From positions 186,001 through 250,000 of the forward strand of contig JAUIMB010000001.1 of the NCBI GenBank assembly GCA_030432635.1: DNA of 64,000 nucleotides, given 5' to 3'. Shown one piece after another: positions 55,793-64,000 of this stretch. The position numbers were made by a program, and so were the translations under genes. The notes below the pieces were generated by a model. The model made no database searches. It saw nothing but the letters and a program-made list of their open reading frames with translations, and had not been told where the DNA came from. The DNA comes from Bacteroidia bacterium (GTDB lineage Bacteria; Bacteroidota; Bacteroidia; Flavobacteriales; Flavobacteriaceae). Every line of letters starts with the position of its first letter. The first letter of the stretch is position 1.

Positions 55793-56275
55793 ATGAAAAG
55801 ATTATTTTTTGCAACACTTACAATTATCATATGTTCGACTATCAATGCGCAACGTATTTCCGAAAACGCCATTGGTCTTCGGCTAGGCGATAATGACGGT
55901 TTTGGTGCTGAAGTTTCTTACCAAAGAGCACTTGGAGACCACAATCGATTGGAACTTGATCTTGGCATCAGAAACGGAAGAGGTTATGATGGATTTAAGC
56001 TTGCTGGATTATACCAATGGGTCTGGTTATTGGATGGTGATTTCAATTGGTTTGCAGGAGCTGGAGGTGGCATCGGATCATACCGCTTTAATGATGTGCC
56101 ACGTGGTTTTGATGATACCGAGACCTTCGCATTTATTGCAGGAGACATTGGGATTGAATATAATTTTGAAATTCCGCTGCAACTATCCCTTGACGTAAGA
56201 CCAGAGCTTGGTTTTGGCGATTATAGAGACGATTTGGGCTTCGATATCGCACTTGGTGTTAGGTATCAATTCTAA
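55793..56275 (+). CDS. Outer-membrane beta-barrel-like protein, unknown
   Basis: Protein of 160 aa with a signal peptide (LFFATLTIIICSTINAQ). The mature part alternates short aromatic and glycine-rich strands (LELDLGIRNGRGYDGFKLAGLYQWVWLL; WFAGAGGGIGSYRF; FGDYRDDLGFDIALGVRYQF), ending in a C-terminal Phe as many barrel proteins do. Likely a small eight-strand barrel of the outer membrane. An intrinsic terminator follows. Confidence 0.75.
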   Translation: MKRLFFATLTIIICSTINAQRISENAIGLRLGDNDGFGAEVSYQRALGDHNRLELDLGIRNGRGYDGFKLAGLYQWVWLLDGDFNWFAGAGGGIGSYRFNDVPRGFDDTETFAFIAGDIGIEYNFEIPLQLSLDVRPELGFGDYRDDLGFDIALGVRYQF

Positions 56276-56300
56276 GCCCAAACACTTATAATAGCACCTA

Positions 56301-56345
56301 AAATCCGGTCATTTTGCACACTCAAATGGCTGGATTTACTTTTTT
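56301..56345 (+). terminator. Intrinsic terminator after the barrel gene
   Basis: AAATCC (56301-56306) pairs with GGATTT (56332-56337), with inner CATTTTG and CAAATG arms, then a T-run at 56340-56345. It lies between convergent genes. Confidence 0.65.
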
Positions 56346-56859
56346 ACAGATAGCGTTCCCTAATGATCGTACAATGGTGATTTTCGTGTCCCAATAAAAT
56401 AAAAGCCACAGCACGAACCGATAAGTTGCTATTACTGGCATTGCCAATTTGTTTTAACATGTCTTCCGAAAAACTATTAAACAAGCTGACACTTGCAGCA
56501 CGAACCGCAACATACTCGTCAATAAGCGCTCGCATTGGTCTATTGTTAGCACGACAGACATTGGCATAATCATCTTGTTCATATCCTGGTAACGGTGTCT
56601 TATCCTGCCTCGCAAAGCACAACGCTCGATATGTAAATATACGTTCGGTGTCAACAATGTGCTGCAATATTTCCTTAATCGTCCATTTTCCTTCAGCATA
56701 GCGGTACTCCAACTTATTTTCAGGAATGGCTTCAAAGAAAGAAACAACCTCATCTGCATTGGATTTCAATCCAGAATCGATCGTTCTTGATCCAGCCTTT
56801 ATAATATAACCCTCATAATAGGGATTGTATTCATTCTTACTTAAGTCGTCTCTGGTCAT
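56344..56859 (-). CDS. DinB-family protein
   Basis: Protein of 171 aa with the four-helix DinB/YfiT-like fold. The metal-binding His pattern is visible: KEILQHIVDTERIF near the start and LLGHENHHCTIIRERYL at the C terminus. Members are thiol-dependent transferases or metal hydrolases of mostly unknown substrate. It lies upstream-adjacent to an Lrp-type regulator on the same strand, separated by that gene's terminator. Confidence 0.88.
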   Translation of the reverse strand: MTRDDLSKNEYNPYYEGYIIKAGSRTIDSGLKSNADEVVSFFEAIPENKLEYRYAEGKWTIKEILQHIVDTERIFTYRALCFARQDKTPLPGYEQDDYANVCRANNRPMRALIDEYVAVRAASVSLFNSFSEDMLKQIGNASNSNLSVRAVAFILLGHENHHCTIIRERYL

Positions 56860-56885
56860 AAGCTCTAATTTTAGAATTAAAAGTA

Positions 56886-56924
56886 ATAAAAAAACCCTTT
56901 ATCAGTGTCTCAAGATAAAGGGTT
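56886..56924 (-). terminator. Intrinsic terminator after the Lrp-family gene
   Basis: On the minus strand AACCCTTTATC (56924-56914) pairs perfectly with GATAAAGGGTT (56903-56893) around a 10-base loop, followed by a T-run. It lies just behind the Lrp stop. Confidence 0.85.
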
Positions 56925-56945
56925 CATATATTTTATTAAACGAAC

Positions 56946-57425
56946 TTACAGCTCGTTAAATATAGTGTGCATGAGTCGCTTTTTGTCATTAAGACTTTCC
57001 TCAAGACTAATCATGGTTTCGGTTCTATAAATTCCATCGATATCATCCAACATAAAGATTATATCCTTGGCATGAGATGTGTCTCGCGCTCTAATTTTAC
57101 AAAAGATATTAAATTTACCAGTAGTTATATGTGCAACAGTCACGTAAGGAATTTGGGCAATACGCTCTAAAACAAATTTTGTTTGAGAGGTGTTATTGAG
57201 GTACACACCAACATAAGCAATGAATGAGTAGCCTAGTTTTTGATAATCCAATGTCAAAGAAGACCCTCGAATAATTCCAGCCTCTTCCATTTTTTTTACC
57301 CTAACATGTACCGTTCCTGCCGAAATCACCAATTTTTTAGCGATATCTGTGAATGGAATCCTCGTATTATCAATCAACATGTCCAAGATTTGGTGATCGA
57401 TTTCGTCTAATTTAAATTTTGCCAT
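56946..57425 (-). CDS. Lrp/AsnC-family transcriptional regulator
   Basis: Protein of 159 aa. N-terminal HTH (LDEIDHQILDMLIDNTRIPFTDIAKKLVISAGTVHVRVKKMEEAGII) and a C-terminal RAM/AsnC ligand domain (YVGVYL; VLERIAQIPYVTVAHITTGKFNIFCKIRARDT). Such proteins sense amino acids or related metabolites and form octamers. It is downstream of an M14 carboxypeptidase gene on the same strand with a 74-base gap. Targets cannot be read. Confidence 0.93.
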   Translation of the reverse strand: MAKFKLDEIDHQILDMLIDNTRIPFTDIAKKLVISAGTVHVRVKKMEEAGIIRGSSLTLDYQKLGYSFIAYVGVYLNNTSQTKFVLERIAQIPYVTVAHITTGKFNIFCKIRARDTSHAKDIIFMLDDIDGIYRTETMISLEESLNDKKRLMHTIFNEL

Positions 57426-57499
57426 TTCCCTGTTTTTGATGGATTAAATACAAAAATAATGCAATTTCCTTAAAGATATTGCATTGAAAATGGAATATT

Positions 57500-58636
57500 T
57501 TAGACATTGAATGAGAATTTTTCATTATTTATCAAAACGAAAACGATTTCGCTACCTTCTATTACTAAGTTGTTATTTTCATCAAACACCTTATGCCCAT
57601 TGGCATCGATCTCAGCGTGACCATAAAAATCCTTCAAGGTTGATATTTTTTCGATTTTTGCCACGAACTCAACCGCTTGATCAACCAACCGCTCCTCATA
57701 TTGGATAGCAATGTCCTTTCCGTAGGCATTTCTTATAACAACGTCATAGAATCGCTTGTCGTTATTCGGAATCACAAGGTAATCCTTATATAAAGAATCA
57801 CCTTTGGCACTACTACTAGCGATGCTATTTATTGCCACCATTAATGATTGGAATATATATTCACGCGTTTGTTCGCGTTGGTAATCATTAGGATAATGGC
57901 CTGCTTCAAACAAAACCGTAGGTACACCCAAAGACTGAAACGTATCTCCAACACAATCCAAATTAAACGCATCATCATAAATACCAACATGGTCTTTAAT
58001 CTGCTTTTGAAGATTTTCATTCATCTTGACAATGATTGACATGGCAATTTTTCGTGTATTAGTAATCGATCTCTCCGCATCTTGGGCAGGAGCCAAAAAA
58101 GACACAACGGCTGAATGAGACATGGGTCCAACACCATATATAGTGCGTTGTCCATGAAGATTAAAACAGTAATCTGGTTGGAATTCATCAAAGATACATC
58201 GCAACACCTTACTTTCAGGCTGTGATAAATCTTGAGCATCTCGATTTAAATCTATTCCATTGGCATTCAACCTCGTATATGCCTTTGCGCCATCTGGATT
58301 TAATATAGGCACCACCTTAATCGTACATTGGCTCAAAATGGATTGACATCTATCATCTGTAGTATTTCCGAAAGCGCCAAACATATCAAAAACAGCCTTT
58401 GTGGTCGTACTTTCATTTCCGTGCATTTGCGACCATATTAATATCTTCTTATTTCCATGACCTAATGTCACAGAATGGATTGGCAAACCATTAACAGAAG
58501 ACCCAATTTGTTCGACATCAAACACCGAATCCAATTTTTTCAACAAAGGCAATATATTTTCATTGTGAATATAGCGTCCATGAAGCGCCAATTCTTTATA
58601 TGATTTAAATAAGAATTTCAATGAGGAAACTTCCAT
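57500..58636 (-). CDS. M14-family zinc carboxypeptidase, cytoplasmic-type
   Basis: Protein of about 378 aa. Zinc ligands appear as WSQMHGNES (His and Glu) and FNLHGQR (His), with NGIDLNRD for substrate and VPTVLFEAGHYPND with the catalytic Glu. No signal peptide is visible, so it acts inside the cell unless exported otherwise. Start set at the ATG at 58636; a further ATG at 58657 adds seven unlikely residues. Its promoter region contains a GTTTACA-type operator shared with the divergent XRE gene. The substrate may be a peptide or amino-acid conjugate. Confidence 0.88.
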   Translation of the reverse strand: MEVSSLKFLFKSYKELALHGRYIHNENILPLLKKLDSVFDVEQIGSSVNGLPIHSVTLGHGNKKILIWSQMHGNESTTTKAVFDMFGAFGNTTDDRCQSILSQCTIKVVPILNPDGAKAYTRLNANGIDLNRDAQDLSQPESKVLRCIFDEFQPDYCFNLHGQRTIYGVGPMSHSAVVSFLAPAQDAERSITNTRKIAMSIIVKMNENLQKQIKDHVGIYDDAFNLDCVGDTFQSLGVPTVLFEAGHYPNDYQREQTREYIFQSLMVAINSIASSSAKGDSLYKDYLVIPNNDKRFYDVVIRNAYGKDIAIQYEERLVDQAVEFVAKIEKISTLKDFYGHAEIDANGHKVFDENNNLVIEGSEIVFVLINNEKFSFNV

Positions 58637-58654
58637 AAATATTTTTATTTCAAA

Positions 58655-58662
58655 CAAAGGTA
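58655..58662 (-). promoter_or_regulatory. Candidate -7 box for the M14 gene
   Basis: On the minus strand this reads TACCTTTG, a perfect TAnnTTTG box, 18 bases before the ATG at 58636. The operator at 58675-58689 covers the expected -33 region. Confidence 0.5.
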
Positions 58663-58674
58663 ACCAAAAGCTTT

Positions 58675-58689
58675 GTTACAATTGTAAAC
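58675..58689. promoter_or_regulatory. Operator-like site 1 (XRE/M14 region)
   Basis: On the minus strand GTTTACAATTGTAAC, with a perfect 12-base palindromic core TTACAATTGTAA. It differs by one base from site 2 at 58896-58910. It sits upstream of the M14 -7 box. Confidence 0.6.
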
Positions 58690-58895
58690 AACGAAAATAT
58701 GACTTTGTACGAAAGTCGCGTTACTTTTGTCAACAAAAAGTATACAAATCACCAGAATAGACTAAAGAATTCTCAATAGATTTTATATTGTTTTATTAAC
58801 TTATTTATTATCAATATTTTAAATTCATCTAAATAAATCATTTATTTAATATTTTGTTTATATTTTCAACTTGTATCCCATTTGAAAAATAATAT

Positions 58896-58910
58896 GTTTA
58901 CATTTGTAAC
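58896..58910. promoter_or_regulatory. Operator-like site 2 containing the XRE -7 box
   Basis: GTTTACATTTGTAAC on the + strand, 14 of 15 bases identical to site 1 read on the minus strand. It contains TACATTTG (58899-58906), a perfect -7 box for the XRE gene, so bound regulator would cover its own promoter. Confidence 0.6.
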
Positions 58911-58932
58911 GTTACTTATTTACATCTCATCT

Positions 58933-58948
58933 GTTTACAATGATAAAC
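58933..58948. promoter_or_regulatory. Operator-like site 3 over the XRE start codon
   Basis: GTTTACAATGATAAAC is an inverted repeat (GTTTA/TAAAC) sharing its left half with sites 1 and 2; the ATG at 58940 lies inside it. Weaker match than the other two. Confidence 0.4.
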
Positions 58949-59317
58949 AACGAAGCATTTACAAAAAGACTACAAAAAGTCATTGATTTTTATGGAGAAT
59001 CAGCATCGTCTTTTGCCGAAAAAATCGGTGTGCAACGCTCTAGTATTTCACACATTCTGTCAGGTCGAAACAAACCGAGTTTGGACTTTGTTTTAAAAGT
59101 GCTTTCCTCCTTTCCTGAGGTAGAATTATATTGGCTCATGAATGGCAAAGGTGAATTTCCTGCTCAGTTGAAAGCTGAAAGCCAACAACCAATTCAAGAA
59201 TCTAAAAATTTATCTACATCAAGTATCGGTAACAGTACCGAAGCAAATAACAAGTCCATTGAGCGTATTGTGATTTTTTACAAGGATGGAACCTTCGAAA
59301 ATTTTGAGCATTCCTAG
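58940..59317 (+). CDS. XRE-family HTH repressor-like regulator
   Basis: Protein of 125 aa with a phage-repressor-type HTH (residues about 8-60: ASSFAEKIGVQRSSISHILSGRNKPSLDFVLKVLSSFPEVELYWLMNGKGEFP). The tail is Ser/Gln-rich and disordered-looking, with IERIVIFYKDGTFENFEHS at the end. No S24 peptidase domain. No phage genes surround it, so it is probably a chromosomal regulator of itself and of the divergent M14 gene, given the matching operator-like sites in the 303-base gap. Confidence 0.9.
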   Translation: MINNEAFTKRLQKVIDFYGESASSFAEKIGVQRSSISHILSGRNKPSLDFVLKVLSSFPEVELYWLMNGKGEFPAQLKAESQQPIQESKNLSTSSIGNSTEANNKSIERIVIFYKDGTFENFEHS

Positions 59318-59414
59318 GCAGTAGTACTCTTTATTTTCAAATACGTCATTCTCGACGATGTTGTCTTGAACTAATTATTGACCAATCATCATCTAAATAA
59401 TCATAACGGTTTTG

Positions 59415-59422
59415 TAATTTTG
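59415..59422 (+). promoter_or_regulatory. Candidate -7 box for the 128-aa lipoprotein gene
   Basis: TAATTTTG matches TAnnTTTG, 14 bases before the ATG at 59437. No clear -33 element. Confidence 0.4.
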
Positions 59423-59436
59423 TCAAAACTTCAAAC

Positions 59437-59823
59437 ATGCGTCACTACTTATTACTGCTATTCCCTTTGCTCTTTTCGAATTGTTATCAAGTAGAACGCA
59501 ATTGCACAGACTTTAAAACTGGTACGTTTGAGTTTAAGTACGTTGTTGATGGCATCGAAAAAACAGGTAAGTTTGTTAGAACCGAATCCCTTAATATTGA
59601 TTATTATGACAATCAAGTTGATTCTGCTTCCATACGATGGATTAATGATTGCGAGTTTATACAAAAGGAGCTTCATCCCAAAAACATGCAGGAACAACAG
59701 GCCATACATTTTAAAATTTTAAGTACAACCAATGACAGCTATACTTTTGAATATAAATTGGCAGTGAAGGACCCATACAAAAAACAACGTGTAGAAAAGG
59801 GGTCTGCTACTAAAATTGAATGA
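59437..59823 (+). CDS. Small putative lipoprotein, unknown
   Basis: Protein of 128 aa with a short lipoprotein-like signal (LLLLFPLLFSNCYQ). The mature part is beta-rich (GTFEFKYVVDG; YTFEYKLAVKDPYKKQRVEKGSATKIE) and has two further Cys residues (RNCTDF and NDCEFI) that could pair. It lies 32 bases before the TerC gene and may share its transcript. I recognise no domain; similar small genes near parC in related genomes may carry misleading topoisomerase names. Confidence 0.65.
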   Translation: MRHYLLLLFPLLFSNCYQVERNCTDFKTGTFEFKYVVDGIEKTGKFVRTESLNIDYYDNQVDSASIRWINDCEFIQKELHPKNMQEQQAIHFKILSTTNDSYTFEYKLAVKDPYKKQRVEKGSATKIE

Positions 59824-59855
59824 TGTAACCACATATATTTTAAACGCAAAACCCA

Positions 59856-60647
59856 ATGTTGGAATTCTTATTAACAGGTGATGCCATAATGGCACTTTTG
59901 ACTTTAACGTTCCTAGAGATTATTTTAGGGATCGATAACATTGTCTTTATTTCAATTGCAGCCAACAAACTACCAGAAAACCAACGCAGTAAGGCTACAA
60001 ACATCGGCTTGCTCTTGGCAATGGTTCAACGAATCATCCTATTGTTTTTTGTATCGTTTTTAGTGGGACTTTCAAAGCCGTTTTACACTTTCGAAAACAG
60101 TTGGCTCGAGCTTCACATTAGTTGGCAAGCCCTAATCTTGTTTGCTGGAGGTTTGTTTTTAATTTATAAAAGTACATCTGAAATACGTGAAAAAGTAACA
60201 CATCCAGAACATGATGAATCCAATGTTAAGTCGAAAACAATAGAAACCTTATCAAATGCCTTGGTTCAAATTTTGATTATTGACTTCATATTTTCAGTAG
60301 ACTCGATTCTCACAGCAGTTGGCATGACAAACGGACTTCATCCAAACCACAATTACACACTTGTATTGATGATAATTGCGGTTATGATTTCGATTTTTAT
60401 CATGATTGGCTTTGCAAATCCGATAAGGAAATTCATCAACACCAATCCAAGTATTCAAATGCTCGGATTGGCATTTTTGATATTAATTGGATTTATGCTG
60501 ATTACTGAAGCTGCTCACCTTTCGCATACAACATTCTTTGGAAATAAGGTTGGAGCTATTCCTAAAGGGTATTTGTACTTTGCGATTGCGTTCTCGCTAT
60601 TCGTGGAATTCCTCAATTATAAAATGAGTAAAAAAAGTAAAGCTTAG
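59856..60647 (+). CDS. TerC-family integral membrane protein
   Basis: Protein of 263 aa with about seven membrane helices. Family motifs include TFLEIILGIDNIVFISIAANKLP and IIDFIFSVDSILTAVGMT, both with conserved membrane Asp residues thought to bind metal. TerC proteins are linked to tellurite resistance and, in other bacteria, to manganese export. The stop overlaps the convergent parC stop by four bases. Confidence 0.93.
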   Translation: MLEFLLTGDAIMALLTLTFLEIILGIDNIVFISIAANKLPENQRSKATNIGLLLAMVQRIILLFFVSFLVGLSKPFYTFENSWLELHISWQALILFAGGLFLIYKSTSEIREKVTHPEHDESNVKSKTIETLSNALVQILIIDFIFSVDSILTAVGMTNGLHPNHNYTLVLMIIAVMISIFIMIGFANPIRKFINTNPSIQMLGLAFLILIGFMLITEAAHLSHTTFFGNKVGAIPKGYLYFAIAFSLFVEFLNYKMSKKSKA

Positions 60648-63325
60648 AACAAGACTGTTTGACCTTGATCATCCGTCTCTGGATCATCATCATCTATATC
60701 ATCTGATGTTCCTGAGCCATCATATTCAGCCTTTGGCTGTGATTTGGAATCGGTATCTTCCGAAGTCGAAATTGTGGTTTCATCAACCACTTCAATATCT
60801 TCAGCAGGCGTATCCTCTGGCGCTTCGTATGGCAAAGGATCAAGTAAATTGACTTGATTGATTTTTTCCTTTGTCAACTGATTGCCAAGTGCCGAAATTC
60901 CTTTAACTGCAATGAACGCTTCCAAGTTAACCGTCTCATTATCCTTTCGGTCTTTGCCTCGCTCCTTTTTGAATTCAATTTCAGCCAAAGGTTTCCAGTC
61001 GGTGGACACGATTTCAAGCTGGGAATCTGGATGATCGGAAATGAAAGATTCCTCCTTACCTTCATTTTCAATAAGGAAACGCTTCACGTAATACAATTCC
61101 TTTTCACCATTATAGTATACGACTGAAATAGGCTTTTTTGGAATCCATTTCTCCAAGACAATCATATCTTCATCAAAATGCGTTGTCAGTTCGGGTAAAA
61201 TGGTTTTTGCTATTCCAGATTGAGTAATGATCAATAATCGATCTTCACCTCTGAATTCACCTATCAGTTCGCCTCGACCATCAACGTTAAGGCGTTGTAC
61301 GGTATCATCAAACCAAATTTTTCGAGGTTTCAATGTTGAAACACCTTTCTCCTTAAGCTCAATCTTTTTTACCGAATACTTGGTAACCAGGTTCCCCTTG
61401 GAAGCACGACCTTTGATTAAGATATCTGCAAAGTCTAAATCCCATTTCAGCTTTTTGATACTACCTACTTGACGTAAATACACAGTAATGACTTCAGCTT
61501 CTCCATTTGGATTTGCAGAAAAATACCAAAGTTTCGAACCTTTTGATCCATTGGTCAAATCGTATTCCTTGTCTCTTGTAATGGACGTCACGGCAAATCG
61601 TTTGACATAAGTTGGCCCTTTGGCACCATCGCGATAAATCATATTATAAATGGTACGCTTGTCCTTTTTCTTAAATACTGCAACATGTATAATGTCCTTG
61701 CCAATAAAGGTCTTACTGTCTACTTTCGTAACCATCATTTTTCCTGAATTGGTAAACACAATAATATCATCGATGTCACTACAGTCACATACGTACTCGT
61801 CACGACGTAAGGAGGTGCCTATAAAGCCTTCCGCACGATTGACATAAAGTTTCGTGTTTCGAATGACTACTTTAGTTGCATCGACATCGGCAAATGTGCG
61901 CAATTCCGTTTTTCGTTCACGGCCTTCACCATAATCTTTTTTTAACCTTTCAAAATAAGAAATCGCATATTCTATAAGATTTGCCAAATGATGCTTAACC
62001 TCTGCTATCTGATCCTCTAGCGCCTCGATTTTTTGCTGTGCTTTATCAATATCGAATTTCGAAATGCGTTTGATTCGAATTTCAGTTAGGCGCACGATGT
62101 CCTCTTCGGTTACTTTTCGCTTTAAGTGTTTGACATGAGGCTTCAAACCATTATCGATAGCTTTTATAACACCTTCCCATGTTTCTTCTTCCTCAATATC
62201 ACGATAAATACGGTTTTCGATAAAAATGCGTTCAAGTGAAGCAAAATGCCATTGTTCCTCGAATTCTGCCAGTTTTATTTCCAGTTCACTTTTTAGCAAC
62301 TGAACAGTATTGTCTGTTGATCGCTTCAGCATTTCAGAAACACCAATAAATAAAGGCTTGTTGTCTTCAATAACACAACCTAAAGGCGAAATGGACGTTT
62401 CACAATTTGTGAAGGCATAAAGTGCATCGATGGTTTTATCGGGAGAGATTCCGCTTGGCAAATGCACTAGAATCTCTACATCGGCTGCAGTATTGTCTTC
62501 TATTTTTTTGATTTTGATCTTGCCTTTATCATTGGCCTTAAGAATGGAGTCAATCAATGAAGATGTGTTCGTTCCATAAGGAATCTCGGTAATAACCAAG
62601 GTGTTCTTGTCCAATTGGGAAATTTTGGCTCGAATGCGCACCTTTCCTCCACGTAGTCCATCATTATAATTGGAAACATCTGCGATTCCAGCGGTTGGAA
62701 AGTCTGGGTAAATGGTAAAGCGTTTTCCCTTTAAATGTTTTATGGACGCTTCTATAAGTTCGATAAAATTATGAGGCAATATCTTAGTCGAGAGTCCAAC
62801 AGCAATACCTTCTCCACCTTGGGCGAGAAGCAAAGGAAACATCACAGGCAAATTAATAGGTTCCTTTCTACGGCCATCATAACTAGCTTGCCATTCAGTA
62901 ATTTTCGGATTATAGACAACATCCAATGCAAACTTTGATAGTCGAGCCTCAATGTATCTTGAAGCCGCTGCTCCATCTCCTGTGAGAATATTTCCCCAGT
63001 TTCCTTGAGTATCGATTAGAAGGTCTTTTTGTCCAATTTGCACCATGGCATCAGCAATGCTGGCATCACCATGCGGATGGTATTGCATGGTATGTCCGAC
63101 GATGTTGGCAACTTTATTATATCGACCATCATCAAGGTCTTTCATCGAGTGCATTATACGTCGCTGCACAGGTTTAAACCCATCCTCAATTGCAGGAACA
63201 GCACGTTCTAAAATCACATAAGAGGCATAGTCCAAAAACCAATCCTTGTACATACCTGTGACTCTGGTAATACTTTCCTGAGGTTCGTCTTGACTATTTA
63301 AGATGTCTGTATTGTCTTCACTCAT
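60644..63325 (-). CDS. parC: DNA topoisomerase IV subunit A
   Basis: Type IIA topoisomerase DNA-breaking subunit, 893 aa. The N-terminal winged-helix/tower region carries the catalytic Tyr124 in AAASRYIEARLS and the quinolone-determining segment HPHGDASIADAM. The C-terminal beta-pinwheel is degenerate, with repeats such as GSKLWYFSANP and DDTVQRLNVDGRGELIGEF, and no clear GyrA box, which favours ParC over GyrA. It ends in a long acidic, low-complexity tail. It partners ParE, encoded just upstream with one small gene between. Confidence 0.93.
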   Translation of the reverse strand: MSEDNTDILNSQDEPQESITRVTGMYKDWFLDYASYVILERAVPAIEDGFKPVQRRIMHSMKDLDDGRYNKVANIVGHTMQYHPHGDASIADAMVQIGQKDLLIDTQGNWGNILTGDGAAASRYIEARLSKFALDVVYNPKITEWQASYDGRRKEPINLPVMFPLLLAQGGEGIAVGLSTKILPHNFIELIEASIKHLKGKRFTIYPDFPTAGIADVSNYNDGLRGGKVRIRAKISQLDKNTLVITEIPYGTNTSSLIDSILKANDKGKIKIKKIEDNTAADVEILVHLPSGISPDKTIDALYAFTNCETSISPLGCVIEDNKPLFIGVSEMLKRSTDNTVQLLKSELEIKLAEFEEQWHFASLERIFIENRIYRDIEEEETWEGVIKAIDNGLKPHVKHLKRKVTEEDIVRLTEIRIKRISKFDIDKAQQKIEALEDQIAEVKHHLANLIEYAISYFERLKKDYGEGRERKTELRTFADVDATKVVIRNTKLYVNRAEGFIGTSLRRDEYVCDCSDIDDIIVFTNSGKMMVTKVDSKTFIGKDIIHVAVFKKKDKRTIYNMIYRDGAKGPTYVKRFAVTSITRDKEYDLTNGSKGSKLWYFSANPNGEAEVITVYLRQVGSIKKLKWDLDFADILIKGRASKGNLVTKYSVKKIELKEKGVSTLKPRKIWFDDTVQRLNVDGRGELIGEFRGEDRLLIITQSGIAKTILPELTTHFDEDMIVLEKWIPKKPISVVYYNGEKELYYVKRFLIENEGKEESFISDHPDSQLEIVSTDWKPLAEIEFKKERGKDRKDNETVNLEAFIAVKGISALGNQLTKEKINQVNLLDPLPYEAPEDTPAEDIEVVDETTISTSEDTDSKSQPKAEYDGSGTSDDIDDDDPETDDQGQTVLF

Positions 63326-63809
63326 TAAGCTCTGCTTCTTGTTTGTTCTGTTTGATCATTTTTCTTAATGATTGCTTGATGTAGCGTCTCTTTTTACGTG
63401 GTAATAATGTCACGTTGAAAGTATCTTTATATTTCCGACTGTGCTGATCCTCAAGATAAAAGGTTAAGGTTTTATATAAGAACATATTCCGAAACTTATA
63501 CGCATACAATTCTTCTTTTTCGAATTCCAAAACGTGCTCTCTAGGATCAAAGCGTTCAGGTAATAAAAGTCCTCTATTAACAACGATTACTTTTGAACCA
63601 TCACTATCATATTCAAAATATCGCGTTGACACATGCGCTAAAAAATATAACAATGCAAAAGCGAATACAATGATGAAAAACGTAAAAAAGGGGTTACCAG
63701 TTAGATTATTGAATAGTTTATAAAATGTCGCCAAAAGAATTGCTAAAACAATCAACACAAAATAAATTGATATTATAGTGTTTTTGACCTTTGAATTATT
63801 GGTTCTCAT
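63318..63809 (-). CDS. Small two-helix membrane protein between parE and parC
   Basis: Protein of 163 aa with two N-terminal membrane helices ([39 protein letters not shown]) and a cytoplasmic basic part rich in Lys and Arg ([23 protein letters not shown]). The start overlaps the parE stop (ATGA) and the end overlaps the parC start by 8 bases, so it is translated as part of the topoisomerase IV operon. The PH-like or DNA-linked role of the basic domain is unknown. Confidence 0.8.
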   Translation of the reverse strand: MRTNNSKVKNTIISIYFVLIVLAILLATFYKLFNNLTGNPFFTFFIIVFAFALLYFLAHVSTRYFEYDSDGSKVIVVNRGLLLPERFDPREHVLEFEKEELYAYKFRNMFLYKTLTFYLEDQHSRKYKDTFNVTLLPRKKRRYIKQSLRKMIKQNKQEAELNE

Positions 63810-64000
63810 GACGCTTCGACGATATCTAGTTCAACTTTTAGGTTTTCAATAATAAATTCCTGTCTTGATGGTGTATTTTTTCCCATATAAAATGACAATA
63901 GTTCTTCAATAGACATGTCTTTATCCAACATCACTGGGTCAAGTCGCATATCTTCACCAATAAAATGCACAAATTCGTCGGGAGAAATCTCACCAAGTCC
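63806..64000 (-). CDS. parE: DNA topoisomerase IV subunit B, C-terminal end (partial)
   Basis: The last 64 codons of a GyrB/ParE protein run to the right edge. The reading [24 protein letters not shown] and a final [14 protein letters not shown] is the conserved type IIA subunit B ending (Toprim/C-terminal region). The neighbouring parC identifies it as ParE. The rest of the gene is outside the window. Confidence 0.88.
   Translation of the reverse strand, partial: GLGEISPDEFVHFIGEDMRLDPVMLDKDMSIEELLSFYMGKNTPSRQEFIIENLKVELDIVEAS

Noticed and set aside
58940-59317. XRE regulator as sign of a prophage
   Set aside because: No integrase, capsid, tail or lysis genes are nearby; flanking genes are ordinary chromosomal genes.
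1-64000. tRNA, rRNA, insertion sequences, CRISPR arrays
   Set aside because: No cloverleaf, T-loop GTTCGAATC-type words, transposase frames or regularly spaced repeats were found on either strand by eye.

Overview
The window reads as chromosome of a member of the Bacteroidota, most likely a marine-type Flavobacteriaceae. The grounds are AT-rich DNA, almost no Shine-Dalgarno sites, several perfect TAnnTTTG (-7) promoter boxes, lipoproteins with acidic residues just after the lipobox Cys (a Bacteroidota surface-export signal), a SusC-type plug domain, a fused E1 alpha/beta dehydrogenase and a parE-orf-parC order. No tRNA, rRNA, insertion sequence, CRISPR array or phage structural gene was seen.

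Layout. 1-12.7 kb: the last module of a nonribosomal peptide synthetase (cut by the left edge) with its phosphopantetheinyl transferase, then an exopolysaccharide locus (MBOAT + SGNH acetylation pair, DegT aminotransferase, PglF/CapD-like dehydratase, Wza-like and Wzc-like export proteins). 12.7-18.5 kb: housekeeping genes (proline dehydrogenase, aroB, a lipoprotein, topB, an RluE-like pseudouridine synthase). 18.7-23.8 kb: a TetR gene with a palindromic operator leading a type-I-secretion-like operon whose ABC ATPase has lost several catalytic motifs, plus HlyD- and TolC-family partners. 24-30.4 kb: a secreted protein, an SF2 helicase, an 850-bp gap holding tandem micro-ORFs and a strong terminator, an orphan ExbD, a 3D-domain lipoprotein and a fused 2-oxoacid dehydrogenase E1. 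30.5-38 kb: a run of small metabolic genes (2OG oxygenase, SUI1, DUF1835, nucleoside phosphorylase, cytoplasmic binding-protein fold), ung, and a MutS2 without Smr domain.

37.9-42.8 kb is the most distinctive region. Two predicted surface lipoproteins are encoded together: a cholesterol-dependent-cytolysin-family pore former whose C-terminal receptor domain lacks the cholesterol-binding signatures, and an unknown protein with a cadherin-like domain. They are transcribed divergently from a TPR/HTH membrane regulator. The shared intergenic region carries four copies of TATGGACA and a second 12-bp direct repeat. It looks like a regulated toxin or interbacterial weapon module.

43.5-49.2 kb: a MuiA-like protein with a TonB plug inserted in it, a nested-hairpin element that may be an RNA, and a four-gene operon (GshB-like ATP-grasp, small helical protein, N-formylglutamate amidohydrolase-like, DUF1704 HExxxH metallopeptidase) that looks like an uncharacterised ligase/hydrolase pathway. 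49-64 kb: a dicarboxylate symporter, aroC, an LpxH-like phosphoesterase, a FAD/Fe-S fusion oxidoreductase, small envelope genes, DinB, Lrp, an M14 carboxypeptidase divergent from an XRE regulator with a shared 15-bp operator, TerC, and parC-orf-parE running off the right edge.

All calls come from reading the sequence by eye. No database search was run.
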